Of a DNA stretch of 34,778 bases, positions 1 through 7,055 are shown piece by piece. Numbering within the stretch: the first letter of the stretch is position 1; every line of letters starts with the position of its first letter. Position numbers and translations under genes: made by a program. The stretch comes from CALBZH01 sp964538515. GTDB lineage: Bacteria > Desulfobacterota > Syntrophobacteria > Syntrophobacterales > Syntrophobacteraceae. The notes beneath the pieces are model-generated. The model was given only the letters and a program-made list of their open reading frames with translations. It did no database searches and was not told where the DNA came from. The stretch is from assembly GCA_964538515.1 (NCBI GenBank), contig CAZIEW010000063.1, positions 1-34,778 on the forward strand, in the 5' to 3' direction.

Positions 1-225
1 AGGGGGACCCCACCCCCTCCCTGGCTGCACTCGCCATCCCTGGAGCCGATCCAAATCCGTGTGCTCTGGACAGCCAGACCACGCCCACTCTAGCATCGAC
101 ATGCAGACCGTCTTGTCAGGAAAGCTTGTGTCAAAGCGTCAGGACAATTTGAAAAGGGTTGTCGTGGGTCGAGGGCTCCCTCTACCCTTCTTGGGACGGC
201 TGGAAGGGGCCGATGCTGACTGCCA
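1..225. other. No recognisable gene; left flank of a decayed region
   Basis: I see no protein family signature, RNA gene or strong promoter here. A short plus-strand frame starting at 59 runs through it, but its translation is basic and low in recognisable motifs and there is no convincing ribosome binding site. The stretch is best read as flanking sequence of the degraded genes that follow. Confidence 0.4.
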
Positions 226-408
226 TCACTCGCCCAGGCAAAGACTTACCAATTCAAGCAACTGGCTGCGGCTAAAGGGCTTTGGCAGATTATGACCGGC
301 ACCAAGAGCCTCGGCGAAATCGAGTGCAGGAAACCCCTCAATTTTGTTGTAGCCTCCAAATATGGCAATAATTGCAGGCGGCTGGCACGTCAGGCGGTAA
401 CTGCTCAA
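226..408 (-). pseudogene. 3' remnant of a response-regulator receiver (REC) domain
   Basis: The roughly 60-codon minus-strand frame reads like the last third of a CheY-type receiver domain. A hydrophobic beta-4 strand (PAIIAIFGG) is followed by a helix with ALGAGHNL, then the beta-5 KPF motif (LPKPFSRSQLLELV), where K43 would be the conserved phosphorylation-site lysine, and a stop at 226. The first two thirds, with the acidic pocket and phospho-acceptor aspartate, are missing: upstream codons run into a palindromic repeat and a stop near 427. It is probably a gene truncated when the neighbouring repeat and insertion sequence arrived. The match is by eye and short, so it could be fortuitous. 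Confidence 0.45.
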
Positions 409-410
409 TA

Positions 411-477
411 GGTGTAAGTCGGGATTTTATCCCGACAGGCTACGGGTCAAGGATGCCGTGTTGAAAACCCGACCTAC
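411..477. repeat. REP-like palindromic element
   Basis: This 67-bp unit has inverted ends (GTAAGTCGGG at the left, CCCGACCTAC at the right). It contains a strong internal hairpin at 418-436 with an 8-bp stem GTCGGGAT/ATCCCGAC and a TTT loop. The arrangement resembles dispersed extragenic palindromes seen in many proteobacterial genomes. It sits exactly between the truncated receiver-domain remnant and the start of transposase homology, so it may mark the junction of an old insertion. It has no U-tract and is therefore not an obvious terminator. Confidence 0.5.
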
Positions 478-1573
478 AGTTACGCGGCGATACACACGCT
501 TGCCCACGGTTATTGGGAAGTTAATGTAACTCAACCCCTGTTACTGGAACAGCTCAGAGAAATCGGTATCGACATCTCAGCCGGCCACCCGAACAGTATC
601 CTGACTGAGAACAAAGGGGATTTTCACCAGGAGAAGGATGACCTTCTTGCAGCAGCCCTTGAGGTCCCCTCCTATGTCAACGTGGACGACACGGGAGCAC
701 GCCGTCAGGGCAAGAACGGTTACTGCACCCATAATGGCAACGAGTGGTTCTCCTGGTTTGAAAGCACGGGGAAAAAGAGCCGAACTAACTTCCTGAGACT
801 GCTCCGGGCCGGACGCACAGATTACGTGATCAACAGCGACGCCGTCACCTATTGGGAATCGCATAAGCTGCCGCAGCCAGTCATTGAGGTTTTGGCCGCT
901 GGCGAGCGAAGCATCATTGCGGATGATCCTCATTGGGATCAATACCTCCATCAAAAAGGCATCAAGGCTGCCAGACACATCCAGGTAGCCACGGAAGGCG
1001 CTCTGTTTGCCAGTATCATCGAGCACGGCATATCGAGAAAGTTGATTATCGTCAGTGATGATGCGGGTCAGTTCAATGTCCTATTGCGCCCTCTGTTGGA
1101 TACATGCCGAAAGAAGCATCAACAAGATCACTCCCGTAAGCGAGAAGGGCAAAGAGGATTTGGAGAAAGTGCGGGGCAAGCTCCGGACACTCTATGCTGA
1201 TTTGAAAGCCTACAAAGTGACCCCTCATACGCCCGAGGCGGAACGCATCGAGCAGCTCTTCGATGAGATCTTCACCACCCAAACCCACAGCGCTTCGCTG
1301 AACAAGGCCCTCAAGCGAATCCACGACAACAAAACCGAGCTTCTCTTGGTACTCCGATATCCTCAAATCCCGCTACATAACAACCTGAGCGAAAACGCGA
1401 TACGAGAGTATGTGAAAAGACGTAAAATAAGCGGAGGAACACGAAGTGAAGCCGGCCGACGCAGTCGGGACACATTTACCAGTTTGAAAAAGACGTGTCG
1501 CAAACTCGGCATTTCCTTTTGGGAATTCATCAAGGACCGACTTGAAGAAACGGCACATCGCGGATCGACGTGA
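478..1573 (+). pseudogene. IS66-like transposase, frameshifted and N-terminally truncated
   Basis: Two overlapping frames together encode the catalytic part of an IS66-like DDE transposase. The first, open from about 421 to 1082, includes QPLLLEQLREIGIDIS, the first catalytic aspartate in YVNVDDTGAR, and the second in VSDDAGQF. Homology then continues one frame over (about 1082-1573) with ALCWIHAERSINKI, the expected continuation, and the C-terminal glutamate region NNLSENAIREYVKRRKISGG. The break near 1080-1088 is a single-base indel. Stops at 409 and 415 and the palindromic repeat replace the N-terminus. No terminal inverted repeats or accessory tnpA/tnpB genes were recognised. The gene is almost certainly inactive; programmed frameshifting is unlikely because no slippery heptamer is evident. 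Confidence 0.85.
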
Positions 1574-1644
1574 AAGCGTGGCAAGACTCCCAAGCCGTCT
1601 TCCCGGGTGCTTGTCGGCGGGAATCGAGATTTTGGACAGCCTGG

Positions 1645-1669
1645 ATCCCCGCAAAAAGCCTGCGGGGAT
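1645..1669. repeat. REP-like hairpin in a repeat-rich spacer
   Basis: A perfect 9-bp stem (ATCCCCGCA at 1645-1653, TGCGGGGAT at 1661-1669) with a 7-nt loop is followed by GAC, the arrangement of a common class of dispersed extragenic palindromes. The spacer around it (1574-1784) holds no gene. It also contains the segment ATGACGGCTGT at 1685-1695, repeated at 1793-1803 inside the end of the next gene. No U-tract follows the hairpin, so I do not call it a terminator. Confidence 0.5.
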
Positions 1670-1784
1670 GACTGAGGAAGCGGAATGACGGCTGTCGGGT
1701 ATTCGCAGGATTAGAGGTTTGTCACGCCAATCCCCGATGAGCCACCATACCTCCGTAACCGAGCCTTCGGATTGAATGCCTCCC

Positions 1785-2381
1785 CTACAGGGATGACGGC
1801 TGTGAGCCCGAGATCCACAGGTCTCCAAGATTGATTTCAATCTCCCGAAACGGTTCGGCTCGCATTTTGTCGTTTTCGCCATAGCTCTCCAGCAAGCGCC
1901 ACCATCCTCCGGATTCAAGTCTGTAGACATCCAGGGTTTTCATCATGATTGGGTCGATGATCCAGGCATAGGCGACTCCATATCGGGCATAGATGGGCAT
2001 CTTCTCCCCCTTGTCGAAGCTGGCCGTCTTTGGGGAAAGAATCTCGCAGATCCAATCCGGGGCCACGGATATCCAGTTATGATCCTCCTCGACAGGGAAT
2101 CGCTCCTTCTTCCAGCCCGCGAGATCCGGAACCATCGTGTCTTCTCCCAGCCTGATTTCCGGCTCGATAATGATGATCCAGCCACCAGGTCCACCACCTC
2201 GTCCAAAATCATAAGGAGGGATCAATTCGCTTCCCAACCTTGACGCAGCTAGAGTGTGTCGCCGCGAAGGCCTCGGGGTAACGATCAGTTCCCCGTTGAT
2301 GATTTCCCCGATCATACCTTCAGGGATACTGTAGAGATCCTCATACGTCGCTTTCTTTCTTGCGGGCTCGGCCATTGGCAT
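1785..2381 (-). CDS. Uma2-family PD-(D/E)XK nuclease-like protein
   Basis: This 198-aa protein has the layout of the Uma2/DUF820 family, a restriction-endonuclease fold common as multicopy genes in cyanobacteria and deltaproteobacteria; its cellular role is unknown. Family marks are the N-terminal helix and GEIINGELIVTPRPS (about 25-40), HTLAASRLGSEL, a first acidic site in VPDLAGW (D86), ICEILSPKT (E113, K118), then KMPIYARYGVAYAWIIDP (about 127-144). The ATG at 2381 has a GAGGAG ribosome binding site just upstream. The last eight codons lie in a sequence also found in the adjacent repeat-rich spacer, so the tail may be an accident of repeat insertion. It lies immediately downstream of the Tn3-family transposase on the same strand and may be a passenger or a chromosomal gene at the insertion edge. 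Confidence 0.85.
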   Translation of the reverse strand: MPMAEPARKKATYEDLYSIPEGMIGEIINGELIVTPRPSRRHTLAASRLGSELIPPYDFGRGGGPGGWIIIIEPEIRLGEDTMVPDLAGWKKERFPVEEDHNWISVAPDWICEILSPKTASFDKGEKMPIYARYGVAYAWIIDPIMMKTLDVYRLESGGWWRLLESYGENDKMRAEPFREIEINLGDLWISGSQPSSL

Positions 2382-2420
2382 TCTCCTCTTTGCGGAGGGG
2401 AAGACCGCCTCCTCGGCGAC

Positions 2421-5324
2421 TTACCCCTTAACCTTTCTAAGCTCGAAAGGAGGCTTCCTCTGCAGATCGAGATCGATTTCTCCCACAAAGTTGATGTGGT
2501 GGGTCATGGTCGAAAGGATCCGCTTGAGATCCGCCTCTGAAGTCAGCTGGCTGCGCCCCCGGAGGATGTGCTCGATCGCGAGGGCGTCCCAAAGCACGAT
2601 GGCGTCTTGAACGACGGTGAGAAACCAGAAGACTTCCTCCTGGTCTTCGATCGTCTTTTCACGGATGAGATCTCCGAAAACCTGGACTTCGCCGGTGAAC
2701 TTGTTCCAGTGCTCGCGCCTCGAAGCATGCGGAACGACGAAGCGGCGCAATTCCATATCTCTCCCATAGCGCAGGAGATACAAAGACCGCTTGAGCTTCC
2801 CGAGCTCCTCAAGTCCCTGAGCCGCTGGATGTTGCGGCTGCATGGCGAGCTGGTTGAGGACAAAGAGCGGCTTGGCGGATCCTGCTTCAATGGAGGACAG
2901 GATCCACATGAAATCCTGCCATCCCTTATCGATACGGTCGAAGCGGATCGGGCCGGCGATCGCTCTCGGGATGTTTTCATAGGAGCTTCCATCCCCGGCG
3001 CTGTCACAGATATTGATGAGAGGATCGTACCCGGTCTGGCATTCCATGGCCCCGCCGAGCATATGGATGCCCTCGGACACGTTGCACAGCAGCGCCTGTG
3101 TGAAGAGGCACACGCAGCTCGAAGTGACGTGCTGATAAAGCGGCGTGCTTTTCCCGCTCAAGTAGCGGTGGTGCCGGCGAGCAATCCGGCTGTTTTTCAG
3201 GGTGCGCACCTGAGTCGAATCGGTCAGGAGCACATGGACGTCGCCGAGGCGTTCGGCCATGGCCGTCTGCTGGTAGGAATGCGCGAGGATGGCCGCGGCT
3301 TCCATGAGATGCTCCGTGGCCGTGTAGCGGCGACGGGCATAAACGATCCGGCTCTTGTCGATACGCAGAGCCCGGGAGGCTTGGACGGGACCGCAGTTGC
3401 ACCCGTAGGCATAGAGGGCCGCCAGCACGTGACGGATCCTTTCCTCTTCGGACATGTTCTGGCGTCCGGAGGCAGGTTTAAAGGCATCCATGAATCCGGT
3501 CCAGCGCTGGCAATCCAGGAGGAGGTCGAGGATGGAAACCTCCGGGAGCGATTGAGAAAGCTCGTCTCTCAGCCGCTTGATCCGGGGAGGGAGCGACTGC
3601 CCGGGCACGCGTGAATATCCGAGTGTCCCATGCCGGTTGACCCAAAACGTCGCTTTCAATGCCTCGTAGTCTCGGTCGAAATACTCCAGGTCCTCGCGCA
3701 GCTGGTCGCGGAGCGGCCCGTAGTGTGTCTCGGCGCTTGAAGGGTGACCGAGCCGGGCGAGACGGGTGTCATAATGGGCCAGGAATTCATCGCGGGGAAG
3801 CAGGTGATCGGTCATGGGGGCGTGGAGCCTGGCATCGGCAAGGGCCATGGTCCCGTTTTTGAGGCCTTGAACGGTCGCATCCGGCAACCCGAGCTCATAG
3901 GGAACCTTCGAGACTCGAGCGATCTGACCGGTGCGCACAAAGCGACTCACGGCCCGGGCTTCCCACGGGGAAAGGAGAAACCCGGTCGGACAATTCTCGA
4001 CCGGCAGTTCCGTTTGGTTTGCGCTGGCATGCTCCCTAGCAAAGGCCTGCGCCCTTGGAACGGTGTTGTCCGTAGTCGTTGAGCGAAGCGGCATCAACCG
4101 ATACCAGTCCGGGAGGAACCGTCGCAGCGTTGGATAGTGATCCTCGATCTTGGAAAGGTATGAAGTGCTGCGGTTCTCGATGTGCTGGAGCCCCTCCAGG
4201 ATGCTGAGATACTCCTGGCGGCTCTTATACTGATGAACGCCGTACCAGAGCTCTTCGGGATTATGGCTTCTATCAATGATCGAAAGGAGGTCTGAGAGCG
4301 TGAGCTGGTGCGAATCCAAGGCGGCCGCCAAGGCCGCTTGCCTCATGTTGGCGTATTCCTTGGCGCTTTGCTTGGTGTGCTCCCATACCCGGATCGCCAT
4401 CTCGGCCAGGGCATCCGGGAGAGAGGCACGGCGGTCAACGAGAAAGCAGAGGAGCAGTGCTCTGCGTCGCATGGGGCCGAGCTGGCGAAGCTCGGAAGCG
4501 GCATAACGACGCGCAAGCTCCGCAAATTGCTCCAGCTGGTAACGGGTGATGGCGTAAAATGAGATCTCCTTCGGAAAGAAGGATCCAAGTTGCTCCAGCC
4601 GGAGTAGCTCCTTTGAAAGCGTGCTTGGCTTCGCTTGAGGGGCGGGGGTCTTCAGGAGATCAAAAGGAGTCCTCCCTTCCGCTCCGGCAAGGAGCCCGTC
4701 CAACCGCTCGGAATCCTCAGCGGTGAGGCCCTCACCCATGATCGCAAAGGCGTTCTCCATGGCCTGATTTACGGCACGGTTCGCAACGGATTGGACCATG
4801 CGCGAAGGAGGGATCTCGACGCGGCATTCCCGAAACCGTTCGATCACCGCCGTGACAAGGATGGCGATGTCGCCTTCCTTCTTGGCCAAACCGGCTTGCA
4901 GCCACTTCAAAACCGCATCTACATCCTGGCGTCTGAGAGGTGAGAGCCCGAGGAAGCCTCGCACGGTGGAGAGGATGCGACTCTTTTCCGCCCGGTCGAT
5001 CGAAAGGATCCTTTCCAGGTCGCCATCGATTCCGAGCTGTTCCGCTATGCTTCGCCTGAACTGACGGGGGAGCTCTCCCGGCTGGAAGTGGGAATGGCTC
5101 AGGGCGGCCACGGCCTTGAGGTAGAGGGCGTGCAGATATTGGCTCCGCTCCCTTCCCTGGCGGGCTTCGAAAGCACGCTCCTCGCTCTCGAGGGTCGTGA
5201 TCTCGGTTAAAAGATCTTCGTCCAAACTCGAGGGAAGCCTCGGGTAGAGGACAAGCCGACGTGGGTGAGCTCTCCGCGAAAGACGGCCTTGCGGTTGGCT
5301 ATTCTGGCCGGTCGTCGAGGGCAT
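2421..5324 (-). CDS. tnpA: Tn3-family transposase TnpA
   Basis: At 967 aa this matches the usual Tn3-family transposase length (about 960-1010). These proteins bind terminal inverted repeats and carry out replicative transposition. The N-terminal half has the expected helical DUF4158-like region (SFYAITRYQLEQFAELARRY near 250-270). The C-terminal half carries the catalytic triad as judged by local motifs: D702 in LLTDSTQ, D774 in ICDSAG (the family DTAG motif), and E893 in TIEDQEE, followed by AIVLWDAL, which parallels the family AIVLWNT. The ATG at 5324 has an AAGGAG site and lies inside the end of the upstream recombinase gene, so the two are translationally coupled. The protein is diverged from Tn3 and Tn21 and, given its partner, is closer in organisation to Tn4430/Tn5401-type elements. 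It appears intact. I could not find the paired terminal inverted repeats by eye. Confidence 0.93.
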   Translation of the reverse strand: MPSTTGQNSQPQGRLSRRAHPRRLVLYPRLPSSLDEDLLTEITTLESEERAFEARQGRERSQYLHALYLKAVAALSHSHFQPGELPRQFRRSIAEQLGIDGDLERILSIDRAEKSRILSTVRGFLGLSPLRRQDVDAVLKWLQAGLAKKEGDIAILVTAVIERFRECRVEIPPSRMVQSVANRAVNQAMENAFAIMGEGLTAEDSERLDGLLAGAEGRTPFDLLKTPAPQAKPSTLSKELLRLEQLGSFFPKEISFYAITRYQLEQFAELARRYAASELRQLGPMRRRALLLCFLVDRRASLPDALAEMAIRVWEHTKQSAKEYANMRQAALAAALDSHQLTLSDLLSIIDRSHNPEELWYGVHQYKSRQEYLSILEGLQHIENRSTSYLSKIEDHYPTLRRFLPDWYRLMPLRSTTTDNTVPRAQAFAREHASANQTELPVENCPTGFLLSPWEARAVSRFVRTGQIARVSKVPYELGLPDATVQGLKNGTMALADARLHAPMTDHLLPRDEFLAHYDTRLARLGHPSSAETHYGPLRDQLREDLEYFDRDYEALKATFWVNRHGTLGYSRVPGQSLPPRIKRLRDELSQSLPEVSILDLLLDCQRWTGFMDAFKPASGRQNMSEEERIRHVLAALYAYGCNCGPVQASRALRIDKSRIVYARRRYTATEHLMEAAAILAHSYQQTAMAERLGDVHVLLTDSTQVRTLKNSRIARRHHRYLSGKSTPLYQHVTSSCVCLFTQALLCNVSEGIHMLGGAMECQTGYDPLINICDSAGDGSSYENIPRAIAGPIRFDRIDKGWQDFMWILSSIEAGSAKPLFVLNQLAMQPQHPAAQGLEELGKLKRSLYLLRYGRDMELRRFVVPHASRREHWNKFTGEVQVFGDLIREKTIEDQEEVFWFLTVVQDAIVLWDALAIEHILRGRSQLTSEADLKRILSTMTHHINFVGEIDLDLQRKPPFELRKVKG

Positions 5325-6243
5325 CGATGCTCCTTAGGATCTCTTCGTCCAGAGTCTTGGCATAGCGTGCGGTGGTGTTGATGTCGCTGTGGCCGAGCAC
5401 CTTTTGCGTGGCGGTGAGCTTGCCGGACTGGGCATAGAAGCGCAAGGCGAAATGGTGCCTGAGATCATGGGTCGAAAGGTCCTCCCGGCCGGCAAAGCAC
5501 AGGTACTTTTTGACCAGGTACTGCACGCTCGGGACGCTTATCCTCCGTCCCCGCTCGGAGACAAAGAGCGGGTCGGACCCGGCGACGGGGCCCCGGCGCT
5601 CGATATAGTCCTCGATGGCTTGGCGGGCGGTTTTATTGAGGGGGATGGTGCGCTCCTCGCGCCCTTTTTCGCTCCTGACCCGGAGCCTGGCAACGGTCTT
5701 TTGGATGATCACATCATCTCGCGAAAGGTGGACCAGCTCGCTCACCCGCAGTCCGCACTGCAGGAAGAGCTGCAAGATGGCAAGATCTCGATGGCCGTTT
5801 CTCCCGTTGAGATTGATTGCGGAGACCAGTCGGCGAACTTCCTCCGTGCTCAAGGGGGGCTCGTGCTCGGAGCGAGAGATGCGGCAGGTTTTGATATCCC
5901 GTGCGACCAGGCGCGGGTGCCACCCCTTCTCCAGGAGAAAGCCCGAGAAGGCTCGAAGAGCGGCTATGTGGCGATTGACGGAGGTCGCGGTGAGATGTCG
6001 GTCGTAGCGCAAGAAGTTCACGAATGCCTGAATGTCCGTCTCTTGCATGAGGGCCACATGGGGACCGGGCTTTTTCAGGTGATCCCGGTAAAAACAAGCG
6101 AAGGCCTTCAGGGCCGAGGCATAGGTGATAACGGTGCTCTCGGAGCGGCCACAGCGGTAAAGATCGTTCTTGAACGCGGCTACGGCCTCATCCCAGCTCT
6201 CCGGCAAAGGGACTTTCAATGGAAATTTTTTCTCGTCTGACAT
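5299..6243 (-). CDS. Tyrosine recombinase, TnpI-like (transposon cointegrate resolution)
   Basis: This 314-aa phage-integrase-family recombinase has an N-terminal SAM-like DNA-binding region (about 15-105, with STVITYASALKAF) and a C-terminal catalytic domain. Visible catalytic residues are R166 in GLRVSEL, the lysine in RSEKGREE, the HxLRHH box in THDLRHHFA, the histidine in LGHSDI, and the nucleophile Y294 in TTARYAK. Its last 26 bp overlap tnpA, and the order recombinase-then-transposase is that of Tn4430/Tn5401, where TnpI resolves cointegrates instead of a serine resolvase. The frame is open to a GTG at 6336, but I prefer the ATG at 6243: the extra 31 residues are low in family similarity, and an AAGG lies upstream of 6243. 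A generic XerD-like integrase is the alternative. Confidence 0.88.
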   Translation of the reverse strand: MSDEKKFPLKVPLPESWDEAVAAFKNDLYRCGRSESTVITYASALKAFACFYRDHLKKPGPHVALMQETDIQAFVNFLRYDRHLTATSVNRHIAALRAFSGFLLEKGWHPRLVARDIKTCRISRSEHEPPLSTEEVRRLVSAINLNGRNGHRDLAILQLFLQCGLRVSELVHLSRDDVIIQKTVARLRVRSEKGREERTIPLNKTARQAIEDYIERRGPVAGSDPLFVSERGRRISVPSVQYLVKKYLCFAGREDLSTHDLRHHFALRFYAQSGKLTATQKVLGHSDINTTARYAKTLDEEILRSIDALDDRPE

Positions 6244-6373
6244 TTCGGCCTTATCAGGGGCATGGGAGCGTCCTCGGTCTTGGTCGGTTCCCGGGGTGTC
6301 CCTCGCTGGAGGGGGCACACATGAAATAGAATACACTTTCTAATCAATGTTTTCTATGTAAAGTTGCTGAGGG

Positions 6374-6412
6374 CTTCTCGAGAGGAGAAAATGAGATCCA
6401 AATCGGATTTGG
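6374..6412. promoter_or_regulatory. Two adjacent palindromes upstream of the recombinase gene
   Basis: A perfect 15-bp dyad CCAAATC-G-GATTTGG lies at 6398-6412. A second inverted pair, TTCTC-GAGAG-GAGAA, lies just beside it at about 6375-6389. They are 130-170 bp upstream of the recombinase start, where TnpI-type transposons carry their resolution site and the divergent or self-regulated promoter. The 1-bp centre of the larger dyad fits an operator for a dimeric regulator better than a tyrosine-recombinase core, which normally has a 6-8 bp spacer. The function is inferred from position only. Confidence 0.4.
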
Positions 6413-6438
6413 TCATGTATTATGAGGACTTAAAAGTA

Positions 6439-6792
6439 TCAACATGCGGGGCCTTTCCGAGATACAAGACCTGTTGTGAAGCTTAAGCGACTTCGACTGA
6501 CCGTGGCCCTTGAAAAGGGCAAGGCGTCCTTTTTCCCTTCCTTTTGAATACGCAAGCCGTCCATATGGAATTTGACCATTCCTTCGGGAGAGAAGGTGTG
6601 AGATATATTTCTTTTCCCGAGCTCAATAAGGTTGGAGGCCACCAAAACAGACTGATACCCCGTCCAGGTCTCCCCAATTTAAAGGATTTCTTGTAAGGCG
6701 GTCTGGTCCGACCCTCGGGCCAAGACCACACCCGGCACAATAGCCAGGGAAAAAACGGCAGCGGCCAACGTAATGACCCACAGCTTCTTCAT
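6439..6792 (-). pseudogene. Small secreted protein gene interrupted by an in-frame TAA
   Basis: The ATG at 6792 begins a clear Sec signal peptide (MKKLWVITLAAAVFS then a hydrophobic core and VLARG). After 37 codons the frame hits TAA at 6679-6681. The same frame then stays open for 79 more codons to a stop at 6439, with protein-like sequence (TWTGYQSVLVASNLIEL, SPEGMVKFHMDGLRIQ). A mature product of about 85-90 residues with a probable beta-rich fold is suggested. I do not recognise the family. The simplest reading is a nonsense mutation in a once intact periplasmic protein. Because the stop is TAA it is not a selenocysteine site. The end nearest the transposon may also be altered. Confidence 0.5.
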
Positions 6793-7055
6793 AACCGCAC
6801 TCGTTTCGCAGAAACCATTAGGATTATCCCTTCGCCCCGTCCCAACACTGCCGGGACCTCGCTCCTCCACCTCACCCCCGATCACCCCGTTGAGCGTCGC
6901 CACCAGGTCCGCCTGGGCGGACCCCCAGCACCCCCACGTCCTTCCCGCACTTGAGCTCCACCACCTTGCCCACCTCAATCCGCTCGTGAAAGCCCCCTCA
7001 CCCCAGCCCTTTCCCCAAGATGGGGGCGAGGGAGCTCAAATCCCTCGTTGTCGTC
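6793..7055. other. Spacer with possible degraded coding sequence and a REP-like repeat
   Basis: No intact gene is present. On the minus strand two frames read coding-like sequence that would join by a shift near 6910-6920 (ERIEVGKVVELKCGKDVGV in one, SAQADLVATLNGVIGGEVEE in the other), but I do not recognise the product. At 6993-7033 a GC-rich imperfect palindrome with CCCTC/GAGGG and CCCC/GGGG arms resembles a widespread extragenic repeat. It lies between the end of the hybrid kinase gene and the signal-peptide pseudogene. Confidence 0.35.

Noticed and set aside
59..295. 78-codon plus-strand frame at the window start
   Set aside because: No ribosome site, biased basic composition and no recognisable motif; it overlaps the receiver-domain remnant on the other strand.
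1075..1095. Programmed ribosomal frameshift in the IS66-like transposase
   Set aside because: No slippery heptamer or downstream stimulatory structure was evident, and the N-terminus is also missing, so decay is the simpler explanation.
2396..2440. GGGG-starting segment next to the tnpA stop as the left terminal inverted repeat of the Tn3 element
   Set aside because: I compared it with all CTTA...CCCC-like or GGGG-complement segments in 6337-6700, including 6482-6510 and 6657-6680. No partner matched beyond about ten scattered bases, so the ends remain undetermined.
2568..3614. 348-codon plus-strand open frame
   Set aside because: It is antisense to the catalytic half of the Tn3-family transposase; no motif and no ribosome site supporting it.
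5299..6336. GTG at 6336 as the start of the recombinase
   Set aside because: The additional 31 residues are proline- and charge-rich without family similarity; the ATG at 6243 gives a normal recombinase N-terminus.
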